A stretch of DNA of 64,000 bases from an uncultured Parabacteroides sp. (GTDB lineage Bacteria; Bacteroidota; Bacteroidia; Bacteroidales; Tannerellaceae). Below, piece after piece: positions 1-7,032 of this stretch (within the stretch, counting starts at the first letter, position 1; every line of letters starts with the position of its first letter). The notes below the pieces were generated by a model. It ran no database searches, had not been told where the DNA came from, and was given only the letters and a program-made list of their open reading frames with translations. The stretch lies in assembly GCF_902493135.1 (NCBI RefSeq), contig NZ_CABUOD010000009.1:1-64000 (forward strand). The letters are read 5' to 3'. Made by a program: the position numbers and the translations under genes.

Positions 1-1
1 T

Positions 2-85
2 GTCAACAAATTAAAGATGATTAAAAGAATGTGTTATGGACGAGGAAGCATAGAACTACTCAAAAGAATGATGATTTGTGTATAA
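2..85 (+). mobile_element. C-terminal remnant of a transposase, cut by window edge
   Basis: An open frame enters from the left edge and stops at 83-85. Its last 28 codons include the strings KMIKRMCYGR and ELLKRM, which resemble the C-terminal end of ISL3-type DDE transposases (typically K-R-x-x-Y-G-x-x-x-x-x-x-x-R). The match is to a short tail only, so the family call is tentative and the rest of the element lies outside the window. An imperfect hairpin (ACCCAT/ATGGGGT) follows at about 105-128 and could be part of the element end. Confidence 0.45.
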
Positions 86-326
86 GGCAGCAAAAGTGAA
101 CAAGACCCATTTGAAATAGATGGGGTATAAAATCAAAATAAACGCGATGGTGTTTCGATTTAGACTAATGGGGGTTGGGGGGAATGATACAATAAGGGGG
201 AGGATAGGGATTCGTTCCGGCAGATTCGTCGGCTGTGTATATAAAGATTTGCAAATTCCATTGAACGGACTATTAGTTGTAATATGTTAAATATAGTAAA
301 TAATCGGTTGATCATATACAAAGGAC

Positions 327-357
327 TTGTAAACCCGTAAAAAATTTTATATATTTG
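327..357 (+). promoter_or_regulatory. Bacteroidetes-type promoter for the orphan lipoprotein
   Basis: TTG at 327-329, then 20 bases, then TATATTTG at 350-357, a full match to the Bacteroidetes -33/-7 pattern (TTTG or TTG, 19-21 bases, TAnnTTTG). The gene starts at 415, giving a leader of about 53 bases. The remaining sequence of 86-414 is AT-rich and shows no gene. Confidence 0.65.
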
Positions 358-414
358 AACAAAATCAAGAAATATTATTGAGGGCTATTCCAACTATCTT
401 CTGAATTAAATCCT

Positions 415-909
415 ATGTCTAAATATTATTTGTTTTTATATGTCATCATAGTTTTCCTTTCTTGCTCGAAAGATGGAGATGAATATGACACACGTAGCTG
501 TCGGGTAGAAATAAAAGAGGGATCATCTTTTCTATTATATACTAAATTGGGAAATCCCGTTGAAGAATTGGTTTTTGAAAAAAATACAATTTTGTTTGGA
601 AAGAAAATAGCTTTTTCAGATAAAAATCAATGCTTATATCAGATTGATCATATAAATAAATATTTTAAAAAAAGTAAGGTTGATTTCGATGATCTTAATA
701 TTACGATCGTGAATGATAGCATAAGATGGATTAACAATAGTTCTGAAGCGAATTTTTATTTTGATAATATTGATTATTTCACAGTCAATGATTCTATTTG
801 CCATTTCAGATGTTATGGTGAAAAACGAAGCCATATCTTTTTTTATAGCGGGTATGATACAGTAATTAGAATTAAAGCAGATATAAGTATAAACCTAATT
901 AACAATTAA
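415..909 (+). CDS. orphan lipoprotein, function unknown
   Basis: The 164-residue product begins with a short hydrophobic signal sequence ending in a lipobox (FLSC, Cys17) followed by a charged linker (KDGDEYD), so it should be lipid-anchored in the envelope. The rest is rich in Asn, Ile, Asp and Phe with alternating hydrophobic residues, suggesting beta-sheet, but no family is recognised. Codon use is strongly AT-rich compared with the housekeeping genes further right, like the neighbouring ATPase pair and the transposase remnant, so it probably belongs to an acquired patch. It has its own promoter at 327-357 and is transcribed towards the ATPase pair. Confidence 0.75.
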   Translation: MSKYYLFLYVIIVFLSCSKDGDEYDTRSCRVEIKEGSSFLLYTKLGNPVEELVFEKNTILFGKKIAFSDKNQCLYQIDHINKYFKKSKVDFDDLNITIVNDSIRWINNSSEANFYFDNIDYFTVNDSICHFRCYGEKRSHIFFYSGYDTVIRIKADISINLINN

Positions 910-1043
910 TCTTTTAAATTGGGTAGCATCCGGCGTGCTGATGTACAACTTGAAAATAATCATGGGAGTCTTAACTGTCTAAATGTAATTTTGAATAATG
1001 CTGGATAGAAATATATGAAACAGGCTCTCCGAAAAGTAAGCCG

Positions 1044-1838
1044 TTACCTGCTCTTTAAAATATCGTTCGTTTTATTGCATCCGAAATAATCCAATACATA
1101 AAGAGGAAATGCACTCAATATAGCAACTTCAGGGCATTTATGAGAAATATGTTTCTCTAATTGTTTTGAGAAAATTTTTTCTTGTGATAATAAAGAAGTT
1201 GGTAAGGTAAAGACGTCATTTAAAAGGTAATTGGCCTTACACAAATGAGCTGTGATTAATTCTTTCCAAACAGTTTTTGTATATGAATTTACATTTGATA
1301 GTTGTGGTTTGCTATCGGTGGCTACAAATCGTTTGTAATGAGGTTCTTTTAAACAATTTTCCTTGTCAGGACATTCGTCAGTATATGGACAATTCTTTCG
1401 TTTGCATTTTACAGTTAGTGTCTTGAAACTTTCCATATCCTTATAGTGGCGTATGGCTTCTACCATGGGGTAACTAATATAAAGCATTCCTTCATTTGTT
1501 TCATTATCGAAAAATGAAAGCATTTCTTTTATCTTTTCATCGCTTGCTAATGTTGAATGGGCATCGTAGTCGAAAAACAGATAGATATATGCAAAACTAT
1601 CTCGACTGTAATCTTTTAGGATCTCTGCGTTTTCGACTTTCCGTTCTTTTAATAAAGAAACAATATCTATTAAACCGTCCTCCTCTTTTATAGTACGATA
1701 AAGTTGGTATATTTCAGCATCAAATATACATTTTATGGCATGCCTGTCTCCTAAAAAATTACACTCTAATTTTTCTACAAGCTTGTCTTCTGTTTTAGCA
1801 CCCTCAAATATGAATAGTGTTTTTTCTTTATTCTTCAT
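1044..1838 (-). CDS. RloB/Toprim-like protein, partner of the ATPase (candidate defence effector)
   Basis: The 264-residue protein has a Toprim-like layout: FEGAKTED near the N-terminus (Glu12), a hydrophobic strand ending in FFDYD (Asp90, Asp92) and YPMVEA (Glu127), followed by a probable zinc knuckle with Cys145, Cys150, Cys156 and Cys162. RloB, AbiLii and OLD-type nucleases share this type of arrangement and are paired with an ABC-type ATPase. Start: the ATG at 1838 is chosen because the EGAKTE strand begins just after it; an extension to 1880 would reach deep into the upstream gene. It overlaps the ATPase stop by 11 bases, implying coupled translation. Function as a nuclease effector is inferred, not shown; a non-catalytic RloB role remains possible. 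Confidence 0.7.
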   Translation of the reverse strand: MKNKEKTLFIFEGAKTEDKLVEKLECNFLGDRHAIKCIFDAEIYQLYRTIKEEDGLIDIVSLLKERKVENAEILKDYSRDSFAYIYLFFDYDAHSTLASDEKIKEMLSFFDNETNEGMLYISYPMVEAIRHYKDMESFKTLTVKCKRKNCPYTDECPDKENCLKEPHYKRFVATDSKPQLSNVNSYTKTVWKELITAHLCKANYLLNDVFTLPTSLLSQEKIFSKQLEKHISHKCPEVAILSAFPLYVLDYFGCNKTNDILKSR

Positions 1839-2931
1839 AGAATATACCTGTACGATAAATTTTTTCGATGTTATGACCAAAACGCAGCTCCTTGTCCGTA
1901 CAATCAGATAAACATTTAATTTTATTGTTGTTTAAAATGAAGTTGCAATCAGGACGTAATAAGTCGTTTGTCATCAGATATGTATTATGTGAAGATGTAA
2001 ATATCTGGCAATCCATATCAAACAATTGTTTGCAGACTTCAAAAGCCAAACGGAAATGATAGAAAGCATCAAATTCGTCGATAAAAACAAATGATGCCTC
2101 GCACATACGCTTCATCCAAAAATATAATAATTGCAGGGATTGCGTGCCGGTTGATGCTATTAACCGAAATGGAACTTCGCTTTCATCTACTTTACAAAGA
2201 ACTTGTTTATCTGTAGAATTATGTACGATAAATTGAAATTTCTGACCACTTACTTTATGTAAAAAATCAGAGAAATCTTCCAACAGATTATTTGTGATGA
2301 TAAACTCATCAAGCATTGTTATATTCGTTTCAAGTCCTATAAATTCTCGAATATCAAGATTTCGGAACCAAAGCATGGAATTAACAAAACTATTGAGTTG
2401 TATTAAATAATGTTCTGCATTCAAAGGATAGGAGGTAAGCAGGAAATTAATTATAGATACATTGTTCGCATTATTCCCTAAATTTTTTTCTATATTTTCA
2501 TCCATAGGAAATTGCTGCTTGTCGATACTGAATTTTCCTTTCTTTCGCTCGAACACATTGATATTGTTGACAAATAGGCTTTCTTCAACCAAAACTCCAA
2601 CGGCATTTTTTGCATATATGTATGCCACTATGTTTTCTTCAAATTTGAATGTGTATTCAAATGTGACAAGTTTATCTCGGTTTCCGGCATAAACGAAATT
2701 TGTATAGTAATCTATTTTTTTCCATTTGGGAGATAAATGATTTTCAATATCGAAGAGTGCTAAACTGAAATTCGTTTTTCCTGATCCGTTTGGACCATAT
2801 ATAATGCCGTTTTTGATAATGCCGTTTTTGATTACGGCTTTATTAAATTCGTAATTGGCAGGATTAGACAAATCCCACTCGATACGATTGGCAAATCCTC
2901 TATAATTTGTTACTGCAAATTTTGTTAGCAT
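1828..2931 (-). CDS. AAA/ABC-type ATPase (RloA/AbiLi-like), candidate defence sensor
   Basis: A 367-residue ATPase of the AAA_15/AAA_21 type: N-terminal FAVTNYRGF strand, Walker A GPNGSGKT (46-53), a signature-like segment ASTGTQSLQLL (259-269), Walker B FVFIDE (281-286, Glu286 catalytic) and an H-loop TSSHNT (His315). The central 200 residues would form the coiled insertion found in SMC/OLD-like ATPases. Together with the overlapping downstream Toprim-like gene it makes a two-gene unit like RloAB, AbiL or PARIS. The ATG at 2931 is preferred over a 73-codon longer frame because a -7 box lies at 2957-2964 inside that extension. A 15-base tandem duplication just ahead of Walker A repeats the residues KNGII. 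Confidence 0.8.
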   Translation of the reverse strand: MLTKFAVTNYRGFANRIEWDLSNPANYEFNKAVIKNGIIKNGIIYGPNGSGKTNFSLALFDIENHLSPKWKKIDYYTNFVYAGNRDKLVTFEYTFKFEENIVAYIYAKNAVGVLVEESLFVNNINVFERKKGKFSIDKQQFPMDENIEKNLGNNANNVSIINFLLTSYPLNAEHYLIQLNSFVNSMLWFRNLDIREFIGLETNITMLDEFIITNNLLEDFSDFLHKVSGQKFQFIVHNSTDKQVLCKVDESEVPFRLIASTGTQSLQLLYFWMKRMCEASFVFIDEFDAFYHFRLAFEVCKQLFDMDCQIFTSSHNTYLMTNDLLRPDCNFILNNNKIKCLSDCTDKELRFGHNIEKIYRTGIFYEE

Positions 2932-2956
2932 ATGACATTGCTGCTTGATTAGGTTA

Positions 2957-2964
2957 CAAAGATA
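2957..2964 (-). promoter_or_regulatory. -7 box for the ATPase/Toprim pair
   Basis: On the minus strand the sequence reads TATCTTTG, matching TAnnTTTG. Transcription would begin near 2952, about 20 bases ahead of the chosen ATG at 2931. No clear TTTG at -33 is visible, so this is a -7 match only. Confidence 0.5.
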
Positions 2965-3105
2965 ATGATAACTCTTCAATGATCCGTAATTTTTTTCCGG
3001 CATTTCTGATCTGAAATCGATTGCTTTTTGCCGACATCCGCCCACACATCCCCACAAATGCCGACCGATACCGACAGATGGCGACAGGGCTGTTTTTCCG
3101 GGGAG

Positions 3106-3113
3106 TATCTTTG
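3106..3113 (+). promoter_or_regulatory. -7 box for the first HU-like gene
   Basis: TATCTTTG at 3106-3113 fits TAnnTTTG and lies 58 bases ahead of the ATG at 3172. Between it and the divergent ATPase promoter, 3031-3090 is a G+C-rich stretch with several CGACA words (3032, 3072, 3082) that stands out against the AT-rich surroundings. Confidence 0.5.
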
Positions 3114-3171
3114 TCATGTTTTCGAGAACAAAGCATTTCAAGTTATTCACGATTAAAAAAATTAAACAGTT

Positions 3172-3618
3172 ATGTCAGTAAAGTATCGTTTGGTAAAAAA
3201 GAAGAATTTGGGTAAGGATCAGGCAGCGGTTCCTGAAAAGGTGTATGCACAGCCGGTCTATATGGAACTGGTCAGCTTCGAATCCCTTTTGGATGAGATT
3301 GTGGAAGCGGGTATCCCGACCAACCAGGTGAAAGGGGTGATCGATCGTATGAATTACCTGATCCGTAAACATTTGTCTGCCGGACGGCGTGTGCAGTTCG
3401 GAGAGTTCGGGAATTTCCGCTACGGTGTCGGTTCGACCGGAAGCGAGACAGACGAAAAGTTCGATCCGGAGATGATCAAGACTCCGCGCATCGTGTTCAG
3501 TCCGGGTTCGTTGCTTCGTAAGGCGAAACAGGATGCCCAGTTCGAACGGATCACTCTCGTTGTCAACGGTTCCGCATCAACCGGCGGGGGCGAAGAAGAG
3601 CGGCCCGGTGAATTGTAA
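3172..3618 (+). CDS. HU-family DNA-binding protein (HU-HIG type)
   Basis: The 148-residue protein follows the Bacteroidetes HU-like layout: a basic start (MSVKYRLVKKKN), an N-terminal helical segment with 'FESLLDEI', an interaction helix (NQVKGVIDRMNYLIRKHL), then 'VQFGEFGNFRYGVGS', the beta-arm base of HU/IHF proteins, and a basic C-terminal half (RIVFSPGSLLRKAKQ). The family binds DNA without strong sequence preference and shapes the nucleoid or phage-like DNA. Its 3' end overlaps the convergent thioredoxin-like gene by 42 bases. The last 20 residues are Gly/Ser/Glu-rich and probably disordered. Confidence 0.85.
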   Translation: MSVKYRLVKKKNLGKDQAAVPEKVYAQPVYMELVSFESLLDEIVEAGIPTNQVKGVIDRMNYLIRKHLSAGRRVQFGEFGNFRYGVGSTGSETDEKFDPEMIKTPRIVFSPGSLLRKAKQDAQFERITLVVNGSASTGGGEEERPGEL

Positions 3619-4173
3619 GGGAAGCATCATACGGGGATGAGAAAGGAGAGCGCAGGTCACGAAAGAGGTCTGCGCTCTTTGTTTGGAAATGGCTGCCTTG
3701 ATTTCCTCCGTATCCACCTTTTCCGTTTGTGTCAGGATAATCGTACCGTCCTTTCCGGCGAGGAATACGCGGGGGATAGTACTGTCGGCAAAGAGGGAGT
3801 AGACTTTCCGATCCGGATCGGCGAAAAACTTCATATCGTACTGATGCTCCCGGAAGTAGGCCGTTACTTGTTCTTCGGTTTCATCGCGTGCGATCAGGAG
3901 CACACAGACGGATGGATCGTCTTTATATACATCATATAAAGTGGAAATATCAGGGAAGGCTTTCCGGCAGTCGGAACAGGTCGTGCTGAAGAAGATAATC
4001 AGCGTGGACTTATTTTCTAAATCCTTATTCGAGACCGTGCCATACGGATTGGAAATGCTGAATTCGGGAAGCACGCCGCCTTCTTCCAAAGCAAAACTAC
4101 CCGCAGGCAAGTCTTCGCGGATGCAGGCAGTGAGGGATAACAGGCTGATTATGTAAAATAATAAATATTTCAT
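3577..4173 (-). CDS. thioredoxin-like lipoprotein (TlpA/AhpC-TSA fold)
   Basis: The 198-residue protein has a signal sequence with lipobox (SLTAC, Cys17) and then a thioredoxin-fold domain of the TlpA/redoxin type. The active site reads FFSTTCSDCR (Cys66, Cys69), followed by FPDISTLYDVY and a cis-proline-like segment STIPRVFLAG. It should act in the periplasm, bound to a membrane, as a thiol-disulfide reductase or oxidoreductase. The C-terminal 14 codons overlap the end of the convergent HU-like gene, so this tail may differ between relatives. A -7 box lies directly before the ATG. Confidence 0.85.
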   Translation of the reverse strand: MKYLLFYIISLLSLTACIREDLPAGSFALEEGGVLPEFSISNPYGTVSNKDLENKSTLIIFFSTTCSDCRKAFPDISTLYDVYKDDPSVCVLLIARDETEEQVTAYFREHQYDMKFFADPDRKVYSLFADSTIPRVFLAGKDGTIILTQTEKVDTEEIKAAISKQRAQTSFVTCALLSHPRMMLPLQFTGPLFFAPAG

Positions 4174-4178
4174 GACAG

Positions 4179-4186
4179 CAAAGATA
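4179..4186 (-). promoter_or_regulatory. -7 box abutting the thioredoxin-like gene
   Basis: Minus strand TATCTTTG ends six bases before the ATG at 4173. If it is used, the transcript would have almost no leader, like the GH51 and LytTR genes in this window. Confidence 0.5.
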
Positions 4187-4241
4187 CGGGTTGGTCGCCA
4201 TACTTTGTGACTTTTTGTATGGCTATTTGCATATTATCCTG

Positions 4242-4249
4242 TATATTTG
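4242..4249 (+). promoter_or_regulatory. -7 box for gtrA-like gene
   Basis: TATATTTG at 4242-4249 matches TAnnTTTG. It overlaps an in-frame TTG at 4247, which argues that the true start of the GtrA gene is further on, at the ATG 4316. Confidence 0.5.
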
Positions 4250-4315
4250 TCCCGGGATTTTAAATATCAAAGAACAAAACAGCAAGAAGCAGACTTGGCC
4301 TTACAATCGAAAAAT

Positions 4316-4696
4316 ATGGTACGCGTAATCCGGTTTATACTGATCGGCACGTTGAATGCGTTGATTACAGTCTTGATTGTCTGGCTGATGATGGACAAGC
4401 TCGATTGCAACTATATCGCTACCAATATCACCGCCTATGTGATTGCGCAGATCAATAACTTCTTCTGGAGCAAATATTGGATATTTTCTTCCCGCACCGG
4501 TAAGTTCCGCCGCGAGATCCCCCTTTTCCTGATCGCTTTCGGGTGTGCCTATTGCGCCCAATTCCTCGCTCTGCTTATCATGGTGGAAATTTTCGACTTG
4601 AACGAATACCTCGCCCAGTTCCTCGGACTCTTCATCTATGGCGCAGTCAACTATCTGATGAACAAGAAAATCACGTTTCAATTGACATATGATTGA
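4316..4696 (+). CDS. GtrA-family membrane protein
   Basis: About 126 residues with four hydrophobic helices (IRFILIGTLNALITVLIVW, YIATNITAYVIAQINNFFW, PLFLIAFGCAYCAQFLALLI, LAQFLGLFIYGAVNYLM) and the family's hallmark N-F-x-W-S-K-Y-W-x-F segment between helices 2 and 3. GtrA proteins are thought to help move polyprenyl-linked sugars across the inner membrane. The next gene is a polyprenol-phosphate mannosyltransferase, a pairing that supports this role. An in-frame TTG at 4247 would add 23 residues but overlaps the -7 box, so the ATG at 4316 is preferred. Confidence 0.85.
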   Translation: MVRVIRFILIGTLNALITVLIVWLMMDKLDCNYIATNITAYVIAQINNFFWSKYWIFSSRTGKFRREIPLFLIAFGCAYCAQFLALLIMVEIFDLNEYLAQFLGLFIYGAVNYLMNKKITFQLTYD

Positions 4697-4799
4697 AGGT
4701 TTTCAAATCACAGATGAACCGGCCGGTCACGGTCTGATCAGAGACTCTGGGACAGATGAATGGGGCAACCGGATGATAGATTTACACAGAAAAAATATG

Positions 4800-4807
4800 T
4801 AACTTTG
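4800..4807 (+). promoter_or_regulatory. -7 box for the Dpm1-like gene
   Basis: TAACTTTG at 4800-4807 fits TAnnTTTG, with the ATG 64 bases downstream at 4872. No good -33 element is visible. Confidence 0.45.
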
Positions 4808-4871
4808 GAGGGTGGTTTGCAATTAGTTTACAGTTAATATGTAAATAGTTAGAAATTAATAGATTAATTAT

Positions 4872-5630
4872 ATGTCAGACAGTATTGTTATTATTCCCAC
4901 GTATAACGAGAAGGAGAATATAGAAAACATTATTCGGGTTGTATTTGGGTTGGAGAAAGAATTTCATATTTTGATTATAGATGATGGATCGCCCGATGGC
5001 ACGGCAGATATCGTAAAACGGCTGCAAAAAGAGTTCCCCGAACGCCTTTTCATGGTGGAACGTAAAGGCAAGTTAGGATTGGGTACGGCTTATATCTGCG
5101 GATTCAAATGGGCTATAGAGCATAAGTATGATTTCATATTCGAAATGGATGCGGACTTCAGCCATAATCCGAATGATCTTCCCAAATTATATGCTGCTTG
5201 TACGGAACAGGGTGGGGATGTCGCAGTCGGCTCCCGCTACTGTAACGGTGTGAATGTCGTGAACTGGCCGTTAGGACGTGTGCTAATGTCTTATTATGCT
5301 TCCGTATATGTCCGTTTTGTTACCGGAATGAAAGTACAGGATACGACAGCCGGCTTCAAATGCTACCGTCGCGAGGTGCTTGAGACGATCGATTTGGACC
5401 GCATCCATTTCAAAGGGTATGCGTTCCAGATAGAAATGAAGTTTACGGCATATAAGTGTGGTTATAAAATCGTGGAAGTCCCCATTATCTTTATCAACCG
5501 CGTATTAGGCACTTCCAAGATGAACTCCTCTATCTTCGGGGAAGCGCTGTTTGGCGTATTGAAATTGAAATGGTGGAGCCTGTTCCGTAAATATCCTCAA
5601 AAAGGAAGCCGGAAAGCAATTGCCGGATAA
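4872..5630 (+). CDS. polyprenol-phosphate mannosyltransferase (GT2, Dpm1-like)
   Basis: The 252-residue protein is a single GT-A glycosyltransferase domain: IIPTYNEKENI at the N-terminus, LIIDDGSPDGTADI, GLGTAYICGFKWA and the metal/nucleotide motif MDADFSHNP, then TAGFKCYRREVLE and the C-terminal F-x-x-R-x-x-G-x-S-K-M segment. There is no C-terminal membrane domain, as in bacterial Dpm1-like Ppm synthases that transfer mannose or another sugar from a nucleotide donor to a polyprenyl phosphate. Together with the GtrA-like gene it probably supplies lipid-linked sugar for envelope glycosylation. The start is supported by the IIPTYNE motif four residues in. Confidence 0.92.
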   Translation: MSDSIVIIPTYNEKENIENIIRVVFGLEKEFHILIIDDGSPDGTADIVKRLQKEFPERLFMVERKGKLGLGTAYICGFKWAIEHKYDFIFEMDADFSHNPNDLPKLYAACTEQGGDVAVGSRYCNGVNVVNWPLGRVLMSYYASVYVRFVTGMKVQDTTAGFKCYRREVLETIDLDRIHFKGYAFQIEMKFTAYKCGYKIVEVPIIFINRVLGTSKMNSSIFGEALFGVLKLKWWSLFRKYPQKGSRKAIAG

Positions 5631-5708
5631 TACCATTATAAATAAAGGCAATAAAAAAGCTGCATCTTTCAAAGGTGCAGCTTTTTTATTGCCTTTATAT
5701 AAATGGTA
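5631..5708. terminator. bidirectional terminator between convergent genes
   Basis: A long near-perfect inverted repeat spans the gap: TACCATT...AATGGTA outside, then AAAGGCAATAAAAAAGCTGC with its complement, and a small loop (TTTCAA) near 5668. The T-run follows the inner stem on either strand, so it can end transcripts from both the Dpm1-like gene and the receiver-kinase gene. Confidence 0.9.
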
Positions 5709-5712
5709 TTTG

Positions 5713-6831
5713 TTATTCTTGATTCAAGGCTTTTAAGGAGAAATGGAAAGTAGTGCCTTTCCCTTCTTCGGAATCGAACCACAATTTGCCACCGAGTTGT
5801 TCGACAAAGTCTTTGCACAGCATTAATCCCAAGCCGGATCCCTTTTCGTTATTCGTCCCATAAGACGTAAAATGGGTGTTTTGCTTCAGCAGCTTACCCT
5901 GGTCTTCCTTTTTGATTCCTTTACCTGAATCTTTCACACTGACAATGACAAAATCTCCGTCTGTTTTGGTCGATACCGTAATCACGCCTTTCTCGTAGCT
6001 GAATTTAACAGCATTGGAAACAAGATTGCGGACGATTGTCTTTACCATATCGATGTCTATCGATCCCATCAACTCTTTATCCAAACCTTCAAGCGCGATG
6101 GATATGCCTTTCTGGGTAGCCATCGGAATAAATATTTCGGCAGTGCTGTTGACTATGCTGTTGATGTCGACTTGTTGCCTGTAAATATTCTGTTTGTTCA
6201 GGCGGTTCTTTGCCCATTTCAGGAGGTTGTCGAGAAGCTGGAATATTTCTTCCGATGTCTTGTTCATCATCTGAAGCATTTCGTACACCTCGTCGCTGAC
6301 CTGATTCTTGTCGACCATCATCAGGATGGCGTTATTCATCATCTTCAAGGAACCGAGCGGAGAGCGCAAATCGTGTGCAATAACGGAATAGAGCGTGTCA
6401 CGGGATTCGATCGTGTTTTCAAGTTCCTGCTTGATGCGTTTAATGCTGAACAGTTCGTAACGGTGGGCGACGCGTTTTACCAATTCTTCCCGTTGGAAAG
6501 GTTTTGTTACATATTCCGTTGCCCCCAACTGGTAACCTTTGACGATACTTTGCATATCACTCAAGGCTGACATGATAATGACGGGGATGTTGTTGGTTTC
6601 CGGATTACTTTTCAGATGCTGCAGTACCTCGTATCCGTCCATCTCCGGCATCATGATATCGAGCAGAATAAGATTGGGATGCCTTTCCTGGGCGATACGT
6701 AATGCTTTAGCTCCGCCGTCTGTCGTCAGTAGCGTATAACCTTCTTTTTTCAGTATCGCTTGCACAAGCATAACATTAGTTGGCACGTCGTCTACCACTA
6801 ATACTGTATATTGTGATGCTAAGTTTTCCAT
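5713..6831 (-). CDS. receiver domain-histidine kinase (REC-HisKA-HATPase)
   Basis: The 372-residue soluble protein has an N-terminal receiver domain (acidic pair VVDD, phospho-acceptor Asp58 in LLDIMMPEMDG, Ser88, Lys110 in VTKPF), a HisKA dimerisation helix with His153 (SVIAHDLRSPLG) and a HATPase_c domain with N-box, DSGKGI and GSGLGL. No transmembrane segment is present. A receiver in front of a kinase means its autokinase activity is probably set by phosphorylation from another sensor, making it an intermediate in a phosphorelay. No partner regulator is adjacent. A -7 box lies at 6875-6882. Confidence 0.92.
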   Translation of the reverse strand: MENLASQYTVLVVDDVPTNVMLVQAILKKEGYTLLTTDGGAKALRIAQERHPNLILLDIMMPEMDGYEVLQHLKSNPETNNIPVIIMSALSDMQSIVKGYQLGATEYVTKPFQREELVKRVAHRYELFSIKRIKQELENTIESRDTLYSVIAHDLRSPLGSLKMMNNAILMMVDKNQVSDEVYEMLQMMNKTSEEIFQLLDNLLKWAKNRLNKQNIYRQQVDINSIVNSTAEIFIPMATQKGISIALEGLDKELMGSIDIDMVKTIVRNLVSNAVKFSYEKGVITVSTKTDGDFVIVSVKDSGKGIKKEDQGKLLKQNTHFTSYGTNNEKGSGLGLMLCKDFVEQLGGKLWFDSEEGKGTTFHFSLKALNQE

Positions 6832-6874
6832 TTGATTCTGTACTTTTCTTGATATTCAAATACTATCAATGATA

Positions 6875-6882
6875 CAAATGTA
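6875..6882 (-). promoter_or_regulatory. -7 box for the receiver-kinase gene
   Basis: Minus strand TACATTTG, 44 bases before the ATG at 6831. The rest of 6832-7020 is AT-rich with no gene. Confidence 0.45.
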
Positions 6883-7020
6883 TTTAATTCTATTGATATA
6901 ATCGCGTTTTTCCGAAAAATAAATTCTATTTCGGAAAAATATTTCTTTTGCACATTAATTATGCACGGCTAAAACCGCTTGATATAGGATGAGATAAGGC
7001 TTTTTATTGAAATTATTCTT

Positions 7021-7028
7021 TAAGTTTG
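7021..7028 (+). promoter_or_regulatory. -7 box abutting the GH51 start
   Basis: TAAGTTTG at 7021-7028 fits TAnnTTTG and ends only four bases before the ATG at 7033, so the transcript would be leaderless or nearly so. Confidence 0.4.
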
Positions 7029-7032
7029 CACC

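Noticed and set aside
4247..4315. N-terminal extension of the GtrA-like protein from a TTG
   Set aside because: The TTG overlaps a -7 box, and the extension is polar while the family starts near the first membrane helix.
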